43,135 nt of DNA, from positions 5,231,823-5,274,957 of the forward strand of contig CP070652.1 of assembly GCA_020354645.1 (NCBI GenBank). Reading direction: 5' to 3'. Position numbers and translations under genes: made by a program. The stretch comes from Deltaproteobacteria bacterium (GTDB lineage: Bacteria; Desulfobacterota; Desulfobacteria; Desulfobacterales; G020354645). Position 1 is the stretch's first letter; every line of letters starts with the position of its first letter. The notes under the pieces are model-generated. The model worked only from the letters and a program-made list of their open reading frames with translations, had not been told where the DNA came from and did no database searches. Below, in pieces: positions 30,960-38,159 of this stretch.

Positions 30960-32381
30960 ATGGCAACGAATCTCATCAAAATTTTCTTTGGATTAATTTT
31001 TGCGGTCGCATGGCTTCTTGTGGCAGCAAGCTGTGATGAGCCCGTGTTCAAGAACGACCTGGAAGCCATTCAGGCCAGGGGAATCTTGAGGGTCATTACG
31101 CGCAATAATGGAACTTGTTTCTATGAGGGTCCCCACGGCCATGAGGGATTTGAATATGATCTGGTGCAGGCCTTTGCGGAGCATATCGGGGTGAAACTTG
31201 AACTGGTTGTTATTGACAGGGAGAAAGTCATGGTTACCGAACTTCTGAAAGGCAAAGCTGATCTTATCGCCGCCAACTTTATTGTTCAGGACGATCTCAA
31301 GCAACACCTGGTTTTTGGTCCGGTCTATCAAGAAATGCAACTGCTGGTGATAGGCAAACTCACGGGTCCCGCCCCTCGCACAGTGGCAGATCTCACCGGT
31401 CAACCCATTTGGGTAATAGCCGGTGCTTTTCATGAAAAACGCCTGAACACACTTAAAAAGGAGCATCCTGAACTTTCCTGGCTGGCCATTTCAGACTATG
31501 AGTCCGAGGAACTCCTGGAGATGGTCTGGAAGGATGTAATCCCACTAACTATTGCAGACTCCAACACGGTTGCACTCAATCGAAGATATTACCCGGAACT
31601 GGCTGTCCATTTTGCTATCGATGAGGGCCTAAGTCTGGCCTGGGTCATGGATCCTAAAAATTTGCATTTACGAAATGCCGTCAATCAATGGTTTATGAGA
31701 CCTTCAACTGTTTCGCTGCTAGAGCGACTCAACCAGCATTATTACGGTCATCTTGAAAGCTTTGATTATCTGGATATTAAAATATTCCGCACGCGGCTCC
31801 AGCAGCGGCTTCCGCGATATCGGAAATATTTTGAGGCAGCCGCCGATGAAAATGGGCTGGACTGGAAATTGATCGCCGCACAGGCTTATCAGGAATCTCA
31901 TTGGAATCCCAGGGCCAGGAGTTTCACAGGGGTCAGGGGATTGATGATGCTGACCAGAAAAACAGCGCGGGATATGGGCGTGAAAAATCGGCTCGATCCC
32001 GCTCAGTCAATTTTTGGCGGAACGCGATATCTGGTTGGTCTGTATGACAGGATTGGAGACCAGGTACCCGAGCCGGATCGCACGTATATGGCATTGGCAG
32101 CATACAACGTGGGATGGGGGCATTTAGAAGATGCCAGAAATCTTGCTGTCCGCTTTGGCAAAGACCCGAATACCTGGTCCGACGTTCGATCCACCCTACC
32201 GTTGCTTCGCTTTAAAAAATATTACAAAAAACTCCCCCATGGTTACGCTCGTGGCGCTGAACCGGTTCAGTATGTGGATCGCATACGGACATACCACAAG
32301 GTCCTTGACCATTGGGATAAAACCCTCCGGCAAAACGGCAAGGCATCGGCGGCCGGTCAAAAAGAGCGTCAAGGGACATAA
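30960..32381 (+). CDS. mltF: MltF-like membrane-bound lytic murein transglycosylase
   Basis: A 473-residue lipoprotein if started at ATG 30960. The signal peptide runs to a lipobox VAASC (Cys near residue 26). Residues about 45-270 match the periplasmic solute-binding protein family 3 (GILRVITRNNGTCFYEG, FEYDLVQAFAEHIGVKLE, LLKGKADLIAANF). Residues about 295-440 are an SLT lytic transglycosylase domain with IAAQAYQESHWNPRARS, where E312 is the catalytic acid, followed by GLMMLTRKTARDMGV and the AAYNVGWGHLEDA motif. The combination of both domains defines MltF, which cleaves glycan strands to 1,6-anhydro-muropeptides and may sense cell-wall fragments. An upstream TTG at 30921 would add 13 residues ahead of the signal peptide and is unlikely. 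Confidence 0.92.
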   Translation: MATNLIKIFFGLIFAVAWLLVAASCDEPVFKNDLEAIQARGILRVITRNNGTCFYEGPHGHEGFEYDLVQAFAEHIGVKLELVVIDREKVMVTELLKGKADLIAANFIVQDDLKQHLVFGPVYQEMQLLVIGKLTGPAPRTVADLTGQPIWVIAGAFHEKRLNTLKKEHPELSWLAISDYESEELLEMVWKDVIPLTIADSNTVALNRRYYPELAVHFAIDEGLSLAWVMDPKNLHLRNAVNQWFMRPSTVSLLERLNQHYYGHLESFDYLDIKIFRTRLQQRLPRYRKYFEAAADENGLDWKLIAAQAYQESHWNPRARSFTGVRGLMMLTRKTARDMGVKNRLDPAQSIFGGTRYLVGLYDRIGDQVPEPDRTYMALAAYNVGWGHLEDARNLAVRFGKDPNTWSDVRSTLPLLRFKKYYKKLPHGYARGAEPVQYVDRIRTYHKVLDHWDKTLRQNGKASAAGQKERQGT

Positions 32382-32396
32382 ACTCCTTTCATCTGA

Positions 32397-32786
32397 TCAT
32401 TTCTTAGAGTTTGGCCTGAAATCCACGGCAAATCCGTTATGGTCGGTCCTGACAATTTTACCGGTGATGGTGACGGGTTTTTTACTTTTGGCGAGTGAAA
32501 AAGTCAGTTTTATCTTTTCTCCAATGGATGGAGGATTTTGAGTTTCAATGAAGACGCCGGCCGCGCTAATGTCTTGAATGAAGTTCTTGTGAACCTCGTT
32601 GCGGACTTCATAATCAACGGCTATTTTGCGGCTCCTCCGATAATCAGACCGTCCCCCCTTATACTGCTTTTTATCCAACTGATTTAAAAGCTTTAATTGC
32701 TGTTCAACAGTCATATCGCAGATCAAGTCGATTAGACGCGCCGCGATTCTGGTTTCATCTTCCAGCTTATCTACCGAGGGTGTCAT
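32397..32786 (-). CDS. PilZ-domain protein
   Basis: A 129-residue soluble protein. After a short helical N-terminus of about 45 residues (IAARLIDLICDMTVEQQLKLL) comes a PilZ beta-barrel with RRSRKIAVDYEV and the D-x-S-x-x-G motif in IQDISAAGVFIET, then GEKIKLTFSL and VRTDHNGFAVDF. The canonical RxxxR arm is not exact here (RRSRK, Lys at the last position), so binding of cyclic di-GMP is uncertain. Many Desulfobacterota carry such small PilZ adaptors. The gene faces the mltF-like gene convergently, with 15 bp between their ends. Confidence 0.8.
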   Translation of the reverse strand: MTPSVDKLEDETRIAARLIDLICDMTVEQQLKLLNQLDKKQYKGGRSDYRRSRKIAVDYEVRNEVHKNFIQDISAAGVFIETQNPPSIGEKIKLTFSLAKSKKPVTITGKIVRTDHNGFAVDFRPNSKK

Positions 32787-32939
32787 ATATTTTTACCCGT
32801 CGCTTTTTGATTAAATTGCCCGAAACGTTTTGATGTTCTCACCGGAACCGTGATCTTGTTAAATTGGCAGAAATCTAATTCGCTTATGAGAAAACGGCCA
32901 AATTAACAGGTCTTGTTTTTCAAATTTAACTATAAATGT

Positions 32940-32955
32940 AACATTTAGAAATGTT
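32940..32955. promoter_or_regulatory. 16-bp palindrome between divergent genes
   Basis: AACATTT (32940-32946) and AAATGTT (32949-32955) form a palindrome with a 2-nt centre in the AT-rich part of the 538-bp gap 32787-33324, between the PilZ gene (minus) and the DsrE-like gene (plus). It may be an operator for either. The remainder of this gap is filled by the dispersed repeat at 33173-33295. Confidence 0.35.
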
Positions 32956-33172
32956 GCAGTCAATATCGTGGGCATCAAGATAGTCGGTGACATCACCTTG
33001 AACCTGAGGCTAAACGGTAATTTTATATGGATACACTAGTTATTTTAATACCAGATTCAAGCCAACCGGACCCAGATGATATTTCCTTTCATTATTTTCC
33101 TTTTCACTTGACAATGAACGCCACGTTGTAGTACACGTTGGGCACCACATTGTGGTATGATTTCTTGCGATA

Positions 33173-33295
33173 CAAACCGGGTGCTCCGCACCCGTTTGCA
33201 TGTGCACCATTAAAAGCACAGATTTGCTGTTGCCTTTCCCCGCCTTCGGCGGGAAAATTCAAGCTACCCCCTGCTGGGCACGGGTGGTCGTTGAC
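33173..33295 (-). repeat. Dispersed 122-bp intergenic repeat, copy 2 (inverted)
   Basis: Read on the minus strand it starts GTCAACGACCACCCGTG and ends with an AAACGGGTGCGGAGCACCCGG hairpin and TTTG. That order and a total length of 123 bp match the element at 10883-11004. The central part contains a CCCGCCGAAGGCGGG hairpin where copy 1 has CCCCGCCGAGGCGTGG. It ends about 10 bp before the ribosome binding site of the DsrE-like gene. Confidence 0.65.
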
Positions 33296-33324
33296 TTCAG
33301 CTTAAGGAGGAATCGAACAAAAAA

Positions 33325-33609
33325 ATGAGAGTAGCCGTAATAATAAACAGCGAAAAGCAGCAATATGAGGGATTGCGCTCCAGCCTTGGAATGCTGCTGT
33401 ATAACACCCATGTGGAAATGTACGTCCTTAATCACAAGGTTGCCAATATGGATGAGGCTTACGCGGATAACATGGGTTTTCTCGATGAAATGGAAGGCGA
33501 GCGTTACTCAAACAATCCGGTGAATGTGGAACAATATGGCTTCAAGCCAGCAACTATTGAGGAGATGGCGGCCAGAATCAGAGAGGCTGACCTTATCATT
33601 CCATTTTAG
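33325..33609 (+). CDS. DsrE-like small protein
   Basis: A 94-residue protein with the alpha/beta pattern of the DsrE/DsrF/DsrH (TusD/C/B) superfamily: strand MRVAVIINS, helix YEGLRSSLGMLLYNT, strand VEMYVLNHKVANM, helix ending MGFLDEM, and a final ADLIIPF strand. It contains no cysteine, so it cannot be a sulfur carrier itself and may be a structural partner. A TAAGGAGG site precedes the ATG. It is followed after 12 bp by a 57-codon TusB-like gene and then by another DsrE-like gene, forming a small apparent operon. Confidence 0.68.
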   Translation: MRVAVIINSEKQQYEGLRSSLGMLLYNTHVEMYVLNHKVANMDEAYADNMGFLDEMEGERYSNNPVNVEQYGFKPATIEEMAARIREADLIIPF

Positions 33610-33621
33610 AAGGTAACTACA

Positions 33622-33795
33622 ATGAAAATACTGTATATTCTCCGATCAGAGCCTGATGAAGATGTAGACCAATTCATGAGTGTTATTACAAACGGAGACC
33701 AATCAAAAGTTCAGGCGCTCTATAAGGGTGATGTTAACTGGGCTACCCTTGTGGACGATATTTTTTCTCACGATAAAGTTATTTGCTGGTGGTAA
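33622..33795 (+). CDS. Minimal TusB/DsrH-like protein (57 aa)
   Basis: A 57-residue ORF runs from ATG 33622 to TAA 33793-33795 with an AAGGTAACT site upstream. It begins MKILYILRSEPDEDVDQFM and ends in FSHDKVICWW, recalling the terminal TVKHDKVxxW-type ending with a near-terminal Trp of TusB/DsrH proteins (about 95 residues). The middle half of that family's usual length is missing, so it is either a reduced form or a decayed copy. It carries one Cys (position 55) at the position next to the final Trp pair. Position between two DsrE-like genes supports a sulfur-relay-like heteromer (TusBCD/DsrEFH). Overlapping longer ORF 33680-33856 in another frame is judged spurious. Confidence 0.6.
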   Translation: MKILYILRSEPDEDVDQFMSVITNGDQSKVQALYKGDVNWATLVDDIFSHDKVICWW

Positions 33796-33856
33796 GCAAA
33801 CGACCTGGGACTTTCCGAGCTTTGCCGTCCATAACAACAGTAGGGGAGAAATTTAC

Positions 33857-34162
33857 ATGTCTGAAAAATTAGGTATTTTAGTTAGTTCTGATAAACACCT
33901 TGACTATTTGGTGAAATTGACCAGTGCTGCCCATATTAAGGGCAAGGAGGTACGCATATTTTTCACCGGCAAAGGGGTGCTTCTCACCCAAAAACCGGAA
34001 TTCGAAATGCTAGTGGGGAAGGCCGATATCAAATTGTGTGATGTCAGCTTTCGCTCTTTGGGTCTTCAAGGAAATTTACCGGGACTTGGATTCAAAGATT
34101 TTGCCACCCAGGCCAAAAATGCAGAGATGATCAAAGAGTGTGACCGCTATGTAGTTTTTTAG
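33857..34162 (+). CDS. DsrE-family protein with conserved-position Cys
   Basis: A 101-residue protein, MSEKLGILVSSDKHLDYLV onward, with the DsrE fold pattern: strand LGILVSS, helix LDYLVKLTSAAHIKG, strand EVRIFFTGKGVLLT, helix, strand IKLCDVSFRSLG, and a terminal ECDRYVVF strand. Cysteines lie near residues 63 and 96; the first, in KLCDVSF, is in the region where DsrE-like proteins place their active-site Cys. ATG 33857 is chosen over an in-frame start at 33680 because GGGGAGA precedes it and because the upstream part overlaps the TusB-like gene. It completes a three-gene set with probable sulfur-transfer function. Confidence 0.72.
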   Translation: MSEKLGILVSSDKHLDYLVKLTSAAHIKGKEVRIFFTGKGVLLTQKPEFEMLVGKADIKLCDVSFRSLGLQGNLPGLGFKDFATQAKNAEMIKECDRYVVF

Positions 34163-34287
34163 CTGGAATCGACAGGCTCTATTGCAGCAACTGGTGATTA
34201 CTCAAAAAAAACTAAAAAACCAGAGCAAGCCAGGTAACTAATCGTCGGTGTTTTACCTGCTCCTAACCCTCTATACGGAACAGTTAA

Positions 34288-34626
34288 ATGTTTGTTAAAT
34301 GGGTCCGGCAACCATTGAATAATGGAATGAACTGCCAGGGATATCGGCTCAATGTCTTTCTTGGTGACGGTTTACGAGAAAATCTGGGTACCGAACAATG
34401 TCATTTGGGGACCATCGAGGAGCGATTTTTAAGTACAAAAGCGCGTGACACGAGAGCATTTCATCAAGGTCTTTTTTGGGTAGCTGTTGACAAAAATTTG
34501 GATATACTAGGATTGGAAACGGCTGAGAGACAAAAAATAGAAGCCGAAATTTCAGCAAAAATTCCGAGGCCATCAAGTCAATGGGCGCTGTGGGGGGTTG
34601 TTTGCTGCCCTGCGTTTGATAAATAA
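34288..34626 (+). CDS. Conserved hypothetical protein, 112 aa
   Basis: I do not recognise a definite family. The layout is a basic N-terminus MFVKWVRQP, a segment YRLNVFLGDGLRENLGTEQCHLGTIEE resembling the L-V-E-x-R-R-x-x-G-K-x-R-x-x-H-x-A-x-L-G stretch of small proteins that accompany mobile or phage-derived genes, and a helical C-terminus AERQKIEAEISAKIPRP. No strong ribosome binding site is visible before ATG 34288. A clear terminator follows at 34678-34717, and the next segment is a palindromic element, so the locus may be part of an acquired island. Confidence 0.5.
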   Translation: MFVKWVRQPLNNGMNCQGYRLNVFLGDGLRENLGTEQCHLGTIEERFLSTKARDTRAFHQGLFWVAVDKNLDILGLETAERQKIEAEISAKIPRPSSQWALWGVVCCPAFDK

Positions 34627-34677
34627 GGCTATGCTGATTAGAGGTCTAGCCTAAGGTTTATTTTCATTTAGTGAAGT

Positions 34678-34717
34678 AAAAAGCGGTTGAATAATTAAAG
34701 TTTCAACCGCTTTTTTT
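34678..34717 (+). terminator. Rho-independent terminator
   Basis: AAAAAGCGGTTGAA (34678-34691) and TTCAACCGCTTTTT (34702-34715) form a perfect 14-bp stem with a 10-nt loop and a T run of seven. It probably ends the preceding plus-strand gene, and A/T symmetry would let it work in both directions. Confidence 0.85.
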
Positions 34718-34767
34718 ATGGTGATTTGTCGGCAAAAAAAACACCCTTCTTGCCAAGATCTATATAA

Positions 34768-34952
34768 ATGAGGGGTCGGGGTGTTTTTTTGATCCATTGT
34801 CGTAAGTCTTTTGTTTTTCTGCAATTTGGCAGTGGGGGAAACCGCGGCCACCGAAGGTGGAATGCGGAGGGGGCAAGTATCCCCCGCTGCCAAATTGCTT
34901 AGAAAAACAAAGACTGGAGGCACAGGGTCAAAAAAACTCCCCGACCCCTCAT
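34768..34952. repeat. 185-bp long imperfect hairpin element (MITE-like)
   Basis: The ends ATGAGGGGTCGGGG (34768-34781) and CCCCGACCCCTCAT (34939-34952) are perfect inverted repeats of 14 bp. The arms keep pairing inward: GTTTTTTTGA (34783-34792) with TCAAAAAAAC (34928-34937), AGTCTTTTGTTTTTCT (34805-34820) with AGAAAAACAAAGACT (34901-34915), GCAATTTGGCAG (34821-34832) with CTGCCAAATTGC (34887-34898), and the apex CCACC-GAA-GGTGG (34848-34860). The whole element folds into one stem. The left end also pairs with an upstream AAACACCC stretch to give a terminator-like alternative. No transposase is present. Bases 34953-35158 hold only the upstream region of the MFS gene. Confidence 0.7.
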
Positions 34953-35158
34953 ATAAATGGGACATTTTTCTGAATTAATTTTGAAGATCATTAAAGGTTG
35001 GCAGTTCATCCACATCTGTGGTAATGCATGCCGGAGACGTTAAAAATAGGCGCCACTCGCTGTTAGCAAAATTATCTGTGTTCGCAAACTAAGTGGATCC
35101 CGAAGAGATTTTGACGAGCGGGTCAAATCGGTCATAAATCAAAGGGGGGCCAGCCAGT

Positions 35159-36400
35159 ATGAATGAGAAGAAGCTGCATTATGGTTGGATAGTCATCTTC
35201 ATAGGACTTTTAACCACCATCGCCGCTCATGGATTTGGACGTATGGCGTATACGATTATCCTGCCGGCTATGAAGGACGGCCTTAATTTTAACTACACCC
35301 AATTAGGCCTTTTGGGTACCGGTAATTTTGTTGGCTATCTCACAATGGCCATTATTGGTGGATTTCTTGCTGCCCGATTCGGAACACGCATCATCATTAC
35401 CTTTGCGTTGATTCTAATGGGTATAACCATGATTCTCACCGGATTGGCTCAATCATTCGGCTTTGCCTTTGCCATGCGCCTCCTGACCGGTCTGGGCAAC
35501 GGGGCTGCCTATGTTCCGGCCATGGCACTTGGTTCGGCATGGTTTGCCATGAAAAGAAGGGGATTTGCGACCGGGATTGTATCGGCCGGTATCGGCACAG
35601 GTACGCTGATATCCGGTCTGGTAGTTCCACTCATCTTAGCTTCCTATGGATCCGGGGGCTGGCGCTTTGCCTGGTATATCCTGGGCGGATCCGTATTATT
35701 GATCTCCGGTGTTGTGTTTTTGTTTGTGCGCAGTCGTCCAGAAGATAAGGGGTTGCGTCAGGTTGGCACAGATAACCAGGAGATTGACCCGTCTGTTTCC
35801 GATACCTCAGTTAAGGTATCATCTCTTCAATGGACGAGTGTGTACAAAATGGGCGCTGTCTGGTATCTGGGCCTCGTCTACTTTTTTTATGGCCTTTCGT
35901 ATATTATTTATATGGTTTTCTTTGCAGCCTATCTTATCAAAGAAATGGGCTTTAGCCAGGAGTGGGCCGGTGGTTTGTGGGCGACGGTCGGCGGACTGAG
36001 TATTTTTTGTGGCGTCATCTGGGGGAGCATATCGGACCGTCTGGGACGAAGCCGGGGGGCAGCTCTGGCCTACCTGGTCCTGGGGCTTTCCTATATTATT
36101 TATGCAGTGGTTAAAATAAAATTCGTATTTTATCTTTCAGCCGTTATGTTCGGGCTGACAGCCTGGAGTATACCCACCATCATGGCCGCCGCCGCCGGTG
36201 ATTTTGTAGGACCGCGTCTGGCACCTGCCGGACTTGGATTTATTACATTGTTTTTCGGCATCGGCCAGGCCTTGGGCCCGGCTTTAGGAGGTTATTTGGC
36301 AGATGTCAGCCGATCATTTACTATTCCGTTTCTGGTGGCCGGCGGAATTTCCTTGCTGGGGATGATATCTGCTTTTTACCTTAAGAAACCGGCCCTTTAG
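35159..36400 (+). CDS. MFS transporter (YbfB/YjiJ-like)
   Basis: A 413-residue inner-membrane transporter with about 12 hydrophobic segments. The first is HYGWIVIFIGLLTTIAAHG; the conserved loop between helices 2 and 3 reads GGFLAARFGTR, and a matching SDRLGRSRG sits between helices 8 and 9. A long hydrophilic loop around RSRPEDKGLRQVG to SSLQWTSVY divides the two six-helix halves. The group includes oxalate/formate antiporter-like and organic-anion carriers; the ligand is unknown. A GGGGGG-type site lies before ATG 35159. The downstream enol-lactonase-like hydrolase, 169 bp away on the same strand, might suggest an organic-acid substrate, but that is weak. Confidence 0.85.
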   Translation: MNEKKLHYGWIVIFIGLLTTIAAHGFGRMAYTIILPAMKDGLNFNYTQLGLLGTGNFVGYLTMAIIGGFLAARFGTRIIITFALILMGITMILTGLAQSFGFAFAMRLLTGLGNGAAYVPAMALGSAWFAMKRRGFATGIVSAGIGTGTLISGLVVPLILASYGSGGWRFAWYILGGSVLLISGVVFLFVRSRPEDKGLRQVGTDNQEIDPSVSDTSVKVSSLQWTSVYKMGAVWYLGLVYFFYGLSYIIYMVFFAAYLIKEMGFSQEWAGGLWATVGGLSIFCGVIWGSISDRLGRSRGAALAYLVLGLSYIIYAVVKIKFVFYLSAVMFGLTAWSIPTIMAAAAGDFVGPRLAPAGLGFITLFFGIGQALGPALGGYLADVSRSFTIPFLVAGGISLLGMISAFYLKKPAL

Positions 36401-36569
36401 TTTTTAAAATTTAGCTGCGTAAATTATAAACAACATAGTTTCTGGTATTAAAAAATCAAAGTAAACCGATTTACTCTCCTTCGCCGGGATGCCTCGCGGT
36501 TTGCCGTGGTGAGGCTTCACAGCTAGCCATTGAGTCTGCAACCATACTTAATTATAAGGAGTCAACATC

Positions 36570-37358
36570 ATGAAAGTCGAAGCTAACGGGATTCAGATAA
36601 ATTACGAACTATCAGGAAAAGAAAATGCACCGACTGTCGTATTGAGCCATTCATTGGGTAGCAGCATGGAGATGTGGAATCCTCAAATGGCATCGCTGGG
36701 ATCGCATTATCATTTACTTCGCTATGACACACGCGGCCATGGCGGCAGCGAAGCCCCGGCAGGGCCTTACACCCTCGATCAGCTCGGAGAAGATGTCATT
36801 GAGCTGCTGGACCTGCTGAATATTGAGACAGTCCATTTTGTCGGTTTGTCCATGGGAGGAATGATCGGTCAGTATCTTGCCATAAACCATGCCAACCGGC
36901 TTCGAAGCCTTGCATTATGCGATACAGCAGCCATTATTGCCCAGGAAGCGCAACCGGTGTGGCAGGAGCGCATCGATACGGCCCGTGAGAAAGGCATCCA
37001 GGCGCTCGCAGAAGCTACCCTGGAACGGTGGTTTACACCGCGCTACCTCCAACAGAATCCACCTGAAGTGCAGCTCATCCGCAAGCTGTTTCTTTCCACA
37101 CCCTTGGAGGGCTTTATCGGCTGCAGTGAAGCCATTCGGAGTCTTGATAATCTCAGGTTTCTTTCCCAAATCAAAACGCCCACCCTCATCATGGTCGGCG
37201 CAGACGATCCCGGAACACCGGTGGACGCCTCCGAAGAAATGCATAGTCGCATTCATGGCTCAAGATTGGTGGTACTTTCCGCTGCGGCGCACCTTTCCAA
37301 CGTGGAGCAATCCTCGGCATTCAACCAGGCTTTATTGGAATTTTTAAATAGATACTGA
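36570..37358 (+). CDS. Alpha/beta hydrolase, 3-oxoadipate enol-lactonase-like
   Basis: A 262-residue hydrolase. The oxyanion region VVLSHSLGSSMEMWNPQM is near residue 25, the D-T-R-G-H-G motif (LRYDTRGHGGSE) near 50, the nucleophile elbow GLSMGGMIGQYLA near 92, the acid in MVGADDPGTPVD near 209, and the catalytic His in SAAAHLSNVEQ near 238. The pattern and length are those of PcaD, which opens 3-oxoadipate enol-lactone in the protocatechuate pathway. No other protocatechuate genes are present here, so an esterase or other lactonase role is equally possible. AAGGAG precedes the ATG. Confidence 0.82.
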   Translation: MKVEANGIQINYELSGKENAPTVVLSHSLGSSMEMWNPQMASLGSHYHLLRYDTRGHGGSEAPAGPYTLDQLGEDVIELLDLLNIETVHFVGLSMGGMIGQYLAINHANRLRSLALCDTAAIIAQEAQPVWQERIDTAREKGIQALAEATLERWFTPRYLQQNPPEVQLIRKLFLSTPLEGFIGCSEAIRSLDNLRFLSQIKTPTLIMVGADDPGTPVDASEEMHSRIHGSRLVVLSAAAHLSNVEQSSAFNQALLEFLNRY

Positions 37359-37544
37359 TGTGACATTAAAGGGCAGATGAGCTGACAATTTTTGTCAAAT
37401 AAACCGACCCCAATGACTCTGCAAATAAATTAACCAATTGTAATGATAGGATAAAATTTCCTACGCCCGAGTGGTACAAAAATTGCTGTAATATTTATCT
37501 GCCCCAATTTTTACATATGGATAACTTAAGGGAGGAGAAACGCA

Positions 37545-37748
37545 ATGATTTGCCATAATTGCTACCATCGCGCGGAATGCGAAAGAACCTTAGCCGAAGA
37601 TGGCCGATGCGCTTTTTATCTAAAGGATAGAAAGGTCGCAATCGATGATGGCGTAGAAGTCAATCCGATGGATACGGAGCAATTTGATTACGATGACATC
37701 AGACGGCTCTTCGGCAAAGAGATTATGGACAACACCAACGCTTCTTAA
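37545..37748 (+). CDS. Small Cys-rich hypothetical protein
   Basis: A 67-residue protein with a good AGGGAGGAG site before ATG 37545. It starts MICHNCYHRAECERTL and has cysteines at positions 3, 6, 12 and 22, a possible zinc or Fe-S knuckle, then an acidic C-terminus with DTEQFDYDDIRRLFGKEI. No family is recognised. Small cysteine-knuckle proteins of this type are common orphans in sulfate-reducing bacteria; no genomic partner is evident. Composition and ribosome binding site suggest a real gene. Confidence 0.6.
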   Translation: MICHNCYHRAECERTLAEDGRCAFYLKDRKVAIDDGVEVNPMDTEQFDYDDIRRLFGKEIMDNTNAS

Positions 37749-38159
37749 GACCAGCTGATTTTGCTGTAACTTTCAGCCCCTGTTGCCCAATGCCATTCGA
37801 TAATAAACGGCCTCAGAATCAACCACAATCTGCACGTTAGATCAATTCTCCATGGTTCATACCCACTGCCGACGCCAAAGTCAAATATCGGTCTATAAAG
37901 CCATTTTATCAAATTAAATAATATGTTAAAATTTACGTATGAATTGCTGAAAATTTGAGTATGCTTGCAGCCAAAATTCCCCCAGCCAATGTCTTTCGCA
38001 TCTTGCGGGGAGAAATAACGAGAATCCCGAGACTCGCAGTTGACGGGGATTGCCGGTAGTTTTGCTGACAGCGATCCAGATCATCTTTGCAACCACAAGT
38101 AGGGGATGTTCTAATACGGCTAAAAAAGCTATTCCCCTCCCTAACAGACACATCAGAAA
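37749..38159. other. 411-bp gap with no recognisable gene
   Basis: The stretch between the small Cys-rich gene and the hybrid kinase contains no clear ORF with a ribosome binding site, no terminator with a U-tract and no long repeat. The AT-rich part around 37900-37940 may hold the kinase promoter, but no consensus is evident. Confidence 0.45.

Noticed and set aside
33680..33856. N-terminal extension of the second DsrE-like protein.
   Set aside because: It overlaps the 57-codon TusB-like gene in another frame and lacks a ribosome binding site, while ATG 33857 has GGGGAGA and begins the fold.
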